Translations under genes and position numbers: made by a program | Shown here: positions 24,501 through 35,340 of the stretch, in pieces | How the letters are laid out: each line of letters begins with the position of its first letter | How positions within the stretch are numbered: position 1 is the first letter of the stretch | Notes under the pieces: model-generated | The model's database searches: none | Seen by the model: only the letters and a program-made list of their open reading frames with translations | What the model was told of the DNA's origin: nothing | NCBI RefSeq assembly: GCF_003711515.1 | Contig: NW_021167080.1 | Span: forward strand, 248,001 to 312,000 | From: Sodiomyces alkalinus F11 | Lineage: Eukaryota > Ascomycota > Sordariomycetes > Glomerellales > Plectosphaerellaceae | Reading direction: 5' to 3' | DNA: 64,000 nucleotides

Positions 24501-24880
24501 ATAGCGGGTATCTTTTATATATATATAGGAGGGCGTAGCCTCCTCCTGAGATTAGCCGGTGTACCCCTTAGGAGGGGTAAGCAGGGCTTTTCGTAAAGGG
24601 GTTAAGGCCGGGTTCCTGGATTACATTTATATTATACTCGGCGTAGTACCGAAACGGGAGCTCCTATTACGCCTAACTCCTCCCTATATGCTATAAAAAG
24701 ATATAGATTCTTATTAATTAGTAGGGGGGGGGGGGTTAAGATAAGATGCCCGGTATAACCGGGGTTTAGTTCTGGCTTTATAGCTCCTACTATAATACCT
24801 TACTAGCCCTGCGGGGGATGATATAGGCGTTTATTAGGCCTAGTATCGGGGAGCCCTCCTATCCTTTAATCCTTTTTAGG
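21540..24880 (-). pseudogene. LINE-alpha4 ORF2: endonuclease and reverse transcriptase
   Basis: Aligns with alpha3 ORF2 over its length. The endonuclease GDFN block is near 24300-24320 (first residue altered). The reverse transcriptase catalytic block near 22755-22800 reads IGFTNNTNIIAF, with both Asp changed to Asn as in alpha3. GSPISPIFF is near 22858-22885. The N-terminal endonuclease and C-terminal tail correspond to those of alpha3. Stops are TAG/TAA. No RNase H was recognised. Confidence 0.8.
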
Positions 24881-25019
24881 GGGTGTTTATAGCCCTTATA
24901 GAGGGGCCGGTCCTAGTCCTAGGCGATAATAATTAGGGGGAAGATCTATGGCTACTATAGGTATACCGCTTCGGTCTAGCGGGTTATATCGAAATCCCTG
25001 GCTTAGTACTTATACTCTT

Positions 25020-26110
25020 TATAAGTCTTCTTAGCCTTTTTCCTTAGTAGTTAGTATAAGTTATTAAAGGGATTATAGTTTTTAGTATAGACGGTATACT
25101 AGCTGGAGCGGCTAGGCATCATAGCGTTATAGTATCTTAGGCCTTATAGGTACGCCGATTCGGGCTTAGCGTAGTAGTAATATACCCTCTTTACTATAAC
25201 GTAGCTATCTATTAGCCTTATAGCTAAAGTATAGGTATTTATAGTACCTTAGGGGGCTAAGGTTAGGATCGTATGGTTTATAGATATAGCTACCCCCTTT
25301 AAAGAGGAGGGTATTCCGGATAAGGGTTATTACCCTTTCCGGTAAAGCCGATTCGATAAGTAAAAGCGCTACCCTATTAGTACTATAACGGGGTACTCGC
25401 TATTATACTTTAAGGATTTTAGCCTTAGGGCTTATATCTTATAGGGATACTAGTAGGTCCTCCTCGGATAGGGCGTTAAGGACCTCCCGGGGAATAGCCT
25501 TAGTAAGCGTAGGGTAGGTTTATATAGCTAGGGTAGCTCCTTGACTAAAGGCCTTCTTAACCTATTATTCTTTATAGGTAGTCTACTATTATACCCCTTT
25601 AGTAAAGATAAGGTAAATATCTCCGCTAAATAGTTTCCGTGCTATTATAGTATTATACTGGGTAGTTATAGCGTTTATAGCTTAAATAATTTCCTTTAGG
25701 GTCCTGGCTCTAAGGGGCTAGTCTTCGGGGAGGGTTCCTTAGCGGACTATTAGTTCCTGGTAATACCTAGCGGGGATTACTTTAAGGGGGGTAGGGTCCC
25801 GCGGCGGTACCGCCGCGGGTACTCGGGCTATAATATTAGCCTAGGTCTTTTTTATACTACGTATTCCTTTTCGGAGTTTTTCTCGGATAATATAGCGGAC
25901 GGATACGTATAGGTATACTAATAATAGTATACCAGCGTTATTACGGGTATTATGTATTATAATTAGTTCTTTTACTAGCTTTATAACCTATTTAATCGTA
26001 TTCCTATTAGCTAGTAAGGCCTAAATTTCTGCTTTAATCTTAGTTACTCTTAGTTCCGGGGGGCGCGGTAGTCCCCTTTCGGTCTTATATCGGTTCCGCG
26101 CTATATCCTG
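25020..26110 (-). pseudogene. LINE-alpha4 ORF1 (gag-like), RIP-degraded
   Basis: Counterpart of alpha3 ORF1 on the minus strand, with the same order of blocks and the zinc-knuckle segment near 25260. TAG/TAA stops interrupt it repeatedly. Assigned by alignment to alpha1 and alpha3. Confidence 0.65.
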
Positions 26111-26339
26111 CCTTAAGGGGGGGGGGCGCTTCAATTACGAAAAGTGGGTCTATTACGAATTCTGTGTAGTCGAGGTTAGGATAACGCTATCCTACGACTC
26201 TTCCGGCTATACCGTAGCGCCGGTATTACGGTGCCGCTACGATAATATCCCGGGAGGGAGGCGGTAGCTATAATCTCTATCTTAGTGGTTTTATAGATTT
26301 TACTCCTTTTACGCGCCCGTGGTTAATCGGCGTGTCGAA

Positions 26340-27286
26340 AAACCGCCTATAACCGCTGTATATAGGATCGTTAATTTAAGATATAGTAGGTTAAAGAGGA
26401 TCGATATCGTTAATAGCAGCGCGGTCTTATTACTATCCGCGACTATATCACGAAGTCCGTAGACCTCTTTTTAGGGATTAGTACGTAGATTAAAAAGAGG
26501 CTAAGGATATTCTGCTTATTTTAAAGAATTACCTTAAACCTATTAACGCTGCCTAGAAGTCACTTATTAAACGACGATAGGAAGAATATATATAAAATAT
26601 ACGGCGGATACCCTATAAGCGTTAGCTTTAAGACTTTATAAAGCTATACCGAGATTCGGTAGTATACCGTATTAGAGCCCTAGATACTAAAGAGAATTAG
26701 CTCGACGTGTTTTTTAGGGCTATTAGTACTATAGCTCGTAAGTAATTAAAGGTATACTTTACAGAGGGTTTAAGGCTTAAGGAGGACTAGTAACCTACTA
26801 TTAACGCTATTATAAACGAATATACGGTTTAGCTACGGTATAGGTATACCTATAAGTTTAATAAGAAGCCTATCGCGTTATCGTTTTATACGGCGATATT
26901 CCTAGGAAAAGATAAAAAGGGTAAGTAATAGCTAGCCGATGAAGGCGATTAATAAAAAAAGAGAAAGGAGGATTCAATAATACCACTGGAATAGGTCTAT
27001 GATTACGTTAAGATAGGAAGGTATAAACGCTACTATAATCCGTGGAGTAGCTACCCGAATATTAATCCCACGCGCTGCTAAAAGGGCTTTACGCCCTTAA
27101 AGGACGTGGTAGAACGCTATAACCACGTTGTTTAAAACTAGAATAGTCCCTAGTAAAAGAAGTTTAGAGAGGATATTAAAAAGAATATCGATAAGGCAAA
27201 AAAAAAGCTAAAAGAGGTAAAAGCTAAGTTATAAAAGCAAGATTAGTCTAAGGAATTATCTAATTTCGTTAATAATAAGGAAAAGG
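26340..27286 (+). pseudogene. Copia C1, piece 1: gag, 5'-truncated
   Basis: Plus-strand capsid (gag) relic that aligns with the reverse complement of the minus-strand Copia body at about 55000-55900. The readable frame includes a YLKPINAA-like motif near 26530 and a zinc-binding segment near 27030-27075 where one Cys reads Tyr. A Lys-rich stretch ends at the junction. It starts abruptly at LINE-alpha4 and has lost its LTR and first gag codons. At 27286 it is interrupted by Gypsy G1; the last five bases (aaagg) recur after G1 at 41366-41370. Confidence 0.8.
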
Positions 27287-27490
27287 TGTTACGGGCTATA
27301 GCCCGTAGAATAGTCCCCGGTAGTGGCCGGGACGAAGAAGCACGGACCTCCTAGTAAGGCCCGTGCAACTTTATATATACTTAGCCGCCTATACACCGCG
27401 TAGACTTTTCCTTTCGTCCTTTCCTTCCTTAGTTCGAATAAACTATATTTTCGGCCTTAATATATAAATAACTTTTAATAAGCCGTTATA
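27287..27490 (+). repeat. G1 5' LTR
   Basis: 204-bp direct repeat of 41162-41365. It begins tgttacggg. The two LTRs differ mainly by C/T and G/A changes at CpA/TpG sites. A pyrimidine-rich tract (cttttcctttc) lies before the 3' end. The LTR would carry promoter and polyadenylation signals, but none can be pinned down. Confidence 0.9.
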
Positions 27491-27506
27491 TATTGGAACT
27501 TATAAG
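27491..27506 (+). promoter_or_regulatory. G1 primer binding site (putative)
   Basis: Immediately after the 5' LTR comes tattggaacttat; G2 has tatctagaacttag at the same place. The TGG start fits pairing with a tRNA 3' CCA end. The exact tRNA cannot be named because RIP has altered the site. Confidence 0.45.
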
Positions 27507-27559
27507 ATTATAAGCTTTAACGCTTATATAGAATAAGGTTCTAGTTATTTCGCCCCGAG

Positions 27560-28640
27560 CCTACTAAGGGGCTAAGGGCAGGTTATAAGGACCTTATATA
27601 ACGAGATTAACGAACGCGTATTATAACGCGTATAGGAAGCGGTAAGGATATATATCGCCCCTATTTATAATATAATCGCTAGCCTATAAGTAGTTTTCGA
27701 AAGGTCTTAACTTAACCCGTACCTTATACCTATTACGCACCCGACGCTTACCCTAATCGTTACGCCCTTACCCTTACCTAGGCCCCTAGAAGTAAAGACT
27801 ACTATACCTATCCTGCTACCGGCACCTATACTCTTATACCGTGTATAGTAGATCGCCGTTCCTGTAAAACTTAGTGGAAAACACACGGAATACACCGTCT
27901 AGTCTTAGGCTATACGACTAAAACTTAAGCTTAATAGCCCGCTATTTCGTAGTAATAAAAAGGCGTGGTATATAATTAACGCATGCTTAGATACTTAGCC
28001 TTAGTAGGTGGTTAGCGCCTTTTTCGGCAACGGAGGTATAAACGGTAAATTTAACCTAGAGGAATTTATAGCCTACCTTAACTGTATATATAAAGACCGT
28101 AGCGAATAAGGCCATGCTATTAACGCCCTCTAATTAATAAAGTAAAAACCCGATTAGCCATTCGCGCGTTTCCTACCTATTTTTAAAAGGAACCTAGTAT
28201 AGGTAGGAGACTATAATTAGGTAGACTATATTAAGATATTATTCCTTAACGGCGCCCTAAATAATAGGCTATGTAATAGCCTAGTCGTAGCTGACCTCCC
28301 CGATACCTATACCGAATAGGTTAATAAAGTATAAATAATCGCGTAGAGATAAAAGGGCGTTAGTAAGTTATACCGACCGATTCCTATTATCGGTAAACCG
28401 GCTAAGGATACTAATAGCGATATCGCTATAGGTAGAGTTAATAAGGTCGGCGAATTTAAGGGGCCTTAATAGAAACCTAACCGCTACGCGAATATTGGAT
28501 ATTAGAACTACTAGAAGAAAGGCCACGTTTAACGGCACTATAAGAGTAAGAAGGATATAATAGCCCGAATATCCCCTTAAGAGGAGGAACCCGAAGATGT
28601 TCCCAAAGATACCGAAGACTCGGAAAAAGAATAGCTCTAG
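27560..28640 (+). pseudogene. G1 gag (capsid and zinc knuckle), RIP-degraded
   Basis: Retroviral-type capsid relic. A conserved core is readable around 27960-28330 (AWYIINA, APFFGNGGINGKF, FIAYLN), followed by a zinc knuckle near 28497-28535 where two Cys positions read Tyr and the His is retained (KKGHV). An acidic linker (EEEPEDVPKD) follows. It corresponds to gag of G2 at 46640-47830. Stops are TAG/TAA. The minus-strand open frames at 27707-27895 and 28368-28646 are shadows. Confidence 0.75.
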
Positions 28641-29017
28641 TACCAAATCGGGTATTAAAGCTAACAGCGCGAGAGTAACGCGAGTAGGAGGAGTTTAAAC
28701 CGTTATTATAGAGCGAGTTAGTATTAATCTAAGTAAGAGTTAGTAATAATAGGTTAATAAACGCTTGTATAGATATAGGTTATAATTACTATACTACTAT
28801 AAATAAGAAGTTTACTTAAAAAATACGCTTACTATTAGTCGATAAACAGAAATAACTATTAAAAGGCTTCTCGGATAAGACTAAACTAGCTAGTAGCGCC
28901 GGTATTATAGTCTTTACGCTAGATATATAAGGGTATGCCGAGCGTGTTTTCGTGTATATAGTACTAGGTCTAGACTAGGATCTTTTCCTTAGGCTTTTAT
29001 AGATAGAATATAATAAT
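28641..29017 (+). pseudogene. G1 pol, N-terminal (protease) part before LINE insertion
   Basis: The start of pol, where Gypsy elements encode an aspartic protease. It aligns with 47870-48205 of G2. The frame is badly broken and the DSG motif cannot be read with confidence. It stops at the 11-bp duplication aatataataat (29007-29017) flanking LINE-gamma1, and pol resumes at 35914. Confidence 0.55.
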
Positions 29018-29879
29018 AATATTATTATTATTCATTACTCTGCTCTCGCTTAGCTAAGCTAGGCTAGCTACCTGGGTAATAGTCCTTCTCTAATTCTCGA
29101 GGGGAAACCGTTAATGGATAAAAACCCCTACGCTCTTATTATATAAGTAGGTCTATCGTGCGTGGCTATTACGGTATCGCTCCGCGGCCCTGTTTTTATC
29201 GTTATTCGAAAACCGGATCTTACCTCCGGGCTAATAGCTAACGGGGGTCGGCTAGTTAGTTTAGTAGGTGCTATATCGGTTATACGCGCCCTCGGTACGC
29301 TATCGCTATAGTCCTTTACCGCTATCCTTTCCTTTATTCCGGATCCGGCGAGGTTATTCTCCCCTCGCCGTGGTACCCTTTATGCCCTCCCTCCCTTTTA
29401 TAGGGGGGGGGCGCGCCTACCCCCCCCTTACTCCTTCCTTTATTTATTATTTATTCTAAAACCTCCTTTATATACCTGCTATTTATAGTGGCTTTTATTT
29501 AGTTATATACCTCCCTTACTCGCGCTATATAGACTCTCCGGAATAAGCGTTATAGTATAGGCCGGGCGTGGCTATTATTTCTTAGAAGGCGTAGTCACTC
29601 GTAAGGCTAATCTGCCGCTCCTTTATCTTATAACCCTCCCTCTTTTCCTCTCTTTTCCTCCTTTCCTTTTTTCCTCCTTTAAGCTATTATTCTTAAGGTA
29701 AGTTTTACGTGGTCAGTGCGATATAGGTACGGCCCTAGAACTCCTATACGGGATCCCTGGTGCCGTTTAGCTATATAATAGGGGATCTAATAGGGTCCCG
29801 GGTCACGCTATCCTCGCGCCGCCCCCGCTCCGCTCCTGTAACGCCCGCCTTAGTCTAACTCTCCTACCCTTTTAGATAC

Positions 29880-30861
29880 TTAGTAATAAGACCTCTATTA
29901 TTAAAGGGGGAGCCGGTGCCGGCGCCTATAAGGGTAAAGGGCCGGCTACCCCTTAGCCTTCTACTATAAGTTCCCCGCTTTATTATCGTCGCGCCCGCTT
30001 TACGCCCCCGCTTTATATTCTAACCCGGTATAGTCCGCTATTACCCCTACTATCCGCTCTTTACCCTATACCTTATACATTATATCGCTAGTATAAGACT
30101 ACTAGGCCGCTTTATACTAGAACTCTCCTAGTATATAGTCCTATTATATTCCTATTACGCCCCTATTACGCCCCCGCTCCGTGCTATATCTACTAACCCG
30201 ACTTAGGAACCGGCGCCTATTATATTAAATATATTAATAGTAATCGTAGTAATAGCTATTACGCCCCGGTTTATCCCTGCTACGCCCCCGTTATACCTTT
30301 ACTCTATTAATCCTCCTATTAAGTCCCCCCCCCTATAACGATACCGCTACCGCCTTTATCGCCGCCGCCGCCGCCGCCCGCGCCGCCTTAACTCGTTTTA
30401 TAGGTTTTCCTTTTCTCCGTTATACTATATACGCTATATCCTTATTACTAATCCTATTATAGAATATCCGTAAGCACCAGTATGCGGCTACCCGCTATAC
30501 TAATACCCTCCGGGCGTACCGCGCCGCCCTCCGCCGGGCTAGTAGTATTAGTATAATCGCCGCCCCCGCTATTATACCCCTATAGAGTTATAGTAGTAGC
30601 TATACTTATAACGGCGAGATGTTAGAGCTTATCCTAGCTTACCTTATAAGTTACCCTATACCTCCCCCGCGCCGACCCCGCTACTAACGCGTATTATAGG
30701 GTATCCCTATCCCTTTATCAGGAGACCCTATAACCTTAGCTACTAAAGATAAGGGTAAAGGTAAAGATAAGGTTATCCTAGTAGATAATAGAGCGATTAG
30801 CTCCGATAACGATAACGATAAGTCCGATAAGTATATAGGCGAGGAGTAAACGTAGCGCGCT
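29880..30861 (+). pseudogene. Candidate opposite-strand frame in the LINE-gamma1 3' region
   Basis: Downstream of gamma1 ORF2 (minus), the plus strand carries about 325 codons with about nine stops, split by a frame change at a C9 run (30324-30332). The first part is Pro-rich. The second starts with an Ala run from a GCC repeat, then an Arg/Ala helix-like stretch, and ends with a Lys/Asp-rich acidic tail (KDKGKGKDK, SDNDNDKSDK) before a stop at 30859. I do not recognise it. The strand is pyrimidine-rich, which lowers stop frequency, so this may be a compositional artefact of a long 3' UTR. Confidence 0.25.
30355..30388. repeat. CCG/GCC trinucleotide repeat
   Basis: A run of GCC units with small interruptions, within the gamma1 3' region. 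It would encode poly-Ala on the plus strand in the frame described above. Confidence 0.8.
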
Positions 30862-30999
30862 TATAGCGCGGCCGTATAGCGGCTATTAATAAGTATCTTA
30901 CTCTCCCTCTGCTTATTCCCTTTATAGTCGTCTTAGCCTCCCCGTGTATATACCCGAGGTTTTAACGCTATAAGGGGTTTTACTACGCCTCCGATTCTA

Positions 31000-33900
31000 G
31001 TTATTATGCTAGTCGGAAGTCCGGGAGGCGCCCGGTTTATAGAAACCACTTCGTGACTTTCCCCGTGGTCTCCTTACTCCGGAGCGCTAGGAGCTAGTCC
31101 TATTTTATTAGTAGGCGCGCGCCCGTATTAGCCGCGAGGCGCTCTTATATCTCCCCTAATATATCCCGGTATTATAATGCGATATATTCCGCTATCTCCG
31201 GCCCTCCGTTAGTATACTAGTAGTATAGCGTCGCTATATCCGGTACGCCTTTTATAAAAAGGAAGTAGCGAAGGCTTATTTTCTCCGTTTAAATCTAGGT
31301 AAGGATAAAACTCTATAGTTTTATAAGGCCCTTATACTTCCTAAGCGCCGCGTAGTCGAATTAGGGTATCCACGCTATTACTACGCTACTATATTAGCGT
31401 AGTAAGGTATATTTCTACCGGTACGCCTATTCCTCTTAGAGACGCTAGGCTAATTCCCTCCCGAGGAGCTAGGACTTAACCTCTTACTTCTATACCCCTT
31501 AGGACCTTAGGTAGGGCCTAACCCCTCCCCTATATTTTCTACGCTATATAGCCGCTTCGGCTACTTATCGTACCTAAAGTATCGCTTACTCTATTTAGGT
31601 ATCCTTTACCTATAGTATTACTCGCGCGGTTAAGGCGTTATAGTATAAGTTAAGGGGGGGGGGACCCTTGCCTTTATCTTAACTACCTTTATAGCTATAG
31701 CCTAATACGCGCCGGTAATAATATATAGGTATTATACTTATTTAGTAGTTAGTCCTTTTAGGACTCCGCTTAGCTTCTTACCTTTTCTTATTATCGTATA
31801 GAAGGCCGGGGCCGTATATAGTATAGCGCTCCAGACTACTATTTAGTATAATTTACGCGCGTCCCCGATACGGTAGCCCTATACTAACACTATAAGGCGT
31901 GTAAAGGCGTATTTCTAGGTAAGGAGTTTAGCTTTAAGTTTCCGGATATAGGGACGGAATATAAGCTTCTAGTCGAGGATAACCCCTAAGACCTCTATCT
32001 CTCTAACTTATAGCGCCGGTACGCCCTTAAGGCGTAGCTAAAGCGGTAGCGGTTCTTATTTTCTTATAAAGTAAGGAAGCTCGTACTTCCGTGGCTTAAA
32101 TCGTAGTCCGCTTCTTTATAATTAGCTCTAGTAGACTTACTATACCCGTATAAGGTACGCCCGTAGTACGGCCTTATTACGTCTAAACGCTATAATATTC
32201 GTGTTATCGGTAAAGCCGATAACCATAACCCGCGGTATCCGGATTAATTCCTAGTAAAGCATCCTAATAAATAGTATAAAGAGGATCAGGGAGAGGGGGA
32301 ATCCCTAAGGCACCTAGTATGCCGTATCGCTATCGAAGCGTAAGCGCACTATACGCGCTATAAGGTATAACTAGGTCTATTTCGTGACCTAGTCCGGGAA
32401 GCCGTACTAGGCGAGGACTTTAAGGAGTTTTTAGTATAGTACTATATTAAAGGCGCCCTAGATATTAAGCTTTAATTATACTAGGGCCCCGCCGCGCTCC
32501 TACGTAGTATATACTCCCTTTATAATAGCCTTAACCGCTACCGTTATATCGCGGTATCTTCGATTACCTATCTATCTAGTAGGGAGGAGTTAGCACTCCT
32601 CTGCTATAGTTATAATTCTCCCTGCTATTATCTTCTTAAGGACCTTCCCTATTACGCTAAGGAGTGATATCGGTCGTTACCCTAAGGCTATTATATAAGC
32701 TTCCTTCGGTTTACCTAGTTTCTTAAGCATTACTACTTTTATGGTACGGTATTATTACGGGAAATATACGACCTTAAGGCTTATAGAGAAGAGTTATACT
32801 AGTCGCCTATAGAGTAGTTAGCTATAGGCGAGTAGGAATCCGTTCGGTAGGCTATCCTCTTTAGATACCTTCTATTTTACTAGTTATTATATAACCTACT
32901 AGACCTCCTTTTCCGTAACCTCTTACGTAAGTTGTATTACCGCCGTCCTCGGCGCGCCGCTAATATACCCGCTTTTTATAGGGTATAATAGGGGGAAAAA
33001 CTTCGCTATAAGGATTATCGCTTTCCTGTTATATATTATTATAACTAGTCCGCCCGCGCTACGCTATAAGAGCAGGATAGATAGGAGGTTTAGGGGCAGG
33101 TAGCTTATCGTTTAGGCCTAGCGTTATAATACCTAAAGGCTTTTCTAGTCTACTACTATTATATTAATAGCGCCGCGCTAACTCTTCCGCTTCCTTATCC
33201 TAACTAGAATATCGCGATACTTTTCTACCTCCTTAAGTTTATTCTACCTACCGCGCGACCTCCGCCTATAATAACACCGTGTTAGCCTTATTACCTCCTT
33301 ATTCGCCTCTACTATCTCCTATATCTACTATAGCGGCCTATCGCGGAAGACGGCTAGCTCGCGGCGCAGCGCTATAGCGTCCGCGATACTAATAAGGTCC
33401 TATAGTATCTAGTTTACTACCTAGTCGATTACTTCCGGGGTAAGGGGTATTTCTCTATAGTCTAGTCTTTAGGCCTCTCTCTAAGCCGTTTCTCGGTCTA
33501 ACTTCCTCCACCTTGCTCCTTTATTAGCGATACGCTAGCGCGGCTACGCCGTGTTAGTATTAATTACCTAGGCTATATAGTCTAAGTCTATTAGGTCTAT
33601 ATTATCTCCTTAGTATATATAGGTAAGGTCCGCTAAAACCTAGGTAAGGTTAAGTATACTATACTATCGATTAGTATCGGCTAAGGTCTTAGTAATATAT
33701 CCTTTCGGGGTTATAAGGTCGAGTTACTATTAGTACGCGAGCGTAATAAGGTCTTCCGATTATCTTTTATATCTATTATACCTATCCTAAAAGGGGTTCT
33801 TTAGGTTAAAGTCTCCTATTAGGATAGTACGCTACTACTCCGGTTCCGCCGCGAGATTATATATTAGGGTCTTTTACTCTCTTCCTTTATAGTATATTAA

Positions 33901-34200
33901 GTATACTACCTATATACTTACCTCCTACTATTATATCCCGACTCTAATTATAGCCTAGGCCTAATCCTTACCCGTACGCTATATAAATATAATAGCCTTA
34001 TACCGCTTATATATATAAAGCAGGGCGCGCCTACTCTCTTATACTATCCTATAATTATATCCCCTTAGGTAAATCGGGTTTTTCCTCTTATTTAACCCGG
34101 GCTCCGTTACCGGTATTATATTATAGCCGCTACGGTTATAAAACGCCTACTATACTTTATCCCGCTATCCTCTTATATTCTACTAAGCGATTTTAATTAT
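31000..34200 (-). pseudogene. LINE-gamma1 ORF2: endonuclease and reverse transcriptase
   Basis: The endonuclease is marked by ILIGDFNLKNPF near 33795-33830. The reverse transcriptase shows RPISLLSVIGKVLKKI near 32630-32690, a KLNIQGAFN-like block near 32455-32480 and GFPLSLILFILF near 32280-32320. The catalytic region reads IGFTDNTNIIAF near 32190-32225, with the first Asp kept and the second changed to Asn. The C-terminal tail (GGPEIAEYIAL near 31185-31220) is similar to the tail of LINE-alpha. Stops are TAG/TAA at Gln/Trp positions. Confidence 0.82.
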
Positions 34201-34299
34201 TTATCTTAGGCGGCTACGCCGCGCTCGCTTTACTTTATAGTTACGCCTTAAGCATAGCCCCGGGGTAAGGGGTAAGGCTTTATAAGGGCTAGAAAGTAG

Positions 34300-35340
34300 T
34301 ATTAGAGGTAAGGAACCTTATAATATTATTATCCTAAGTAAGCGCGGAGAGGGCGGTATACGATTTAAGGAGGATATTCCGCGACCCTAAGGGGCGTCCC
34401 TTCTAATTTCTCTTTTTCTCGGGCGGTTTAGGGATTATTATTATACTTAGCGACGCTATAAAAATACTATACTCCCTCTCCGCCCTATATTTCTCGAGTT
34501 AGCTAAGGTTAAATCCCCTTACCTTTTTAGTGTATACCTCCTTAATCCGCGCCCTTTCTTTTATTTTACTCGGGTATTTATCGTTAAACGCCGCGTATAG
34601 CCCTTTATAGGCGGCGTAACGCTTTTTCTTCGGGTCTATCTTAGCTTTACACGCTATAAAGCCCCCTTAGTACGCCGACTTTACGCTACCGTAATACCGG
34701 TATAGCGCTTTTATCGCCTAGCACTAACTTATTTTATATCCGAAGTTAAGGCACTTAAAGCACCGTTATAGGGAGATCTCGGGGTTATAGGGTTTATTAT
34801 TATAGTATCTATAATTAAAGAAGACTCACTCTTTTACTAGTCGCTCCGCGTCCTTAGGGCGGGCGAATTTAATAGTTAGTAACGCTATCCGCGCTACGTT
34901 ATTCCTATGTTTCCTAGCCTTAATCCGGGCAATCGCCATGTTATTTTATAGCCGAAATTCTTATAGCGCCGTATCGGGGTTATAAGTTAGTAGCTATACT
35001 ATTAGTATTCCTTTTACTATAACTTAGTATATTTTCTCTTGTATTATAGCTTTTATACCGAATACGCCTTTAACCTAGTTATTCGTGTTTATTATCTACT
35101 ATTTATTCCTATACTTAAATATAATAATTATATCGCTACTTAAGAGTTATTACGCGGCTATTATATTTATACGGCGGGTAACTTAATTAACCGCCTTAAT
35201 AATCTCTTATAGGGTTCGGCTTTTAAGGTTAGTCTTAGTATCTCCGTATCGGACTCTTAGTTCTTAGGCGTATCGGGTAGGTATAACCTTTACCGGTACT
35301 ATCTTAATACGTTAGCGCTACGCGGGCGTGCTCCCTACTA
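34300..35340 (-). pseudogene. LINE-gamma1 ORF1 (gag-like, zinc knuckle)
   Basis: Minus-strand ORF1 relic placed upstream of the endonuclease. The zinc-knuckle segment near 34738-34768 reads CFKCLNFGYKI: the Cys pair is intact and the expected His is Tyr. Basic and hydrophobic blocks upstream resemble LINE-alpha ORF1. The start is uncertain. It is broken by TAG/TAA stops. Confidence 0.6.

Larger units (their letters stand above)
21425..26339 (-). mobile_element. LINE-alpha copy 4, full 5' end, 3' end shortened
   Basis: Minus-strand alpha element. Its 5' end at 26339 matches alpha1 and alpha3. The match to alpha3 continues through ORF1, endonuclease, reverse transcriptase and C-terminal tail to about 21425, where the beta2 5' UTR starts. 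Roughly the last 300 bp of the family 3' end are missing, which is unusual for a LINE because insertion starts from the 3' end. A later deletion or rearrangement is likely. On the other side it abuts the 5'-truncated gag of Copia C1. Confidence 0.85.

Noticed and set aside
28368..28646. 92-codon minus-strand frame with hydrophobic look
   Set aside because: Shadow of the G1 gag C-terminus and zinc knuckle; it is not a membrane protein gene.
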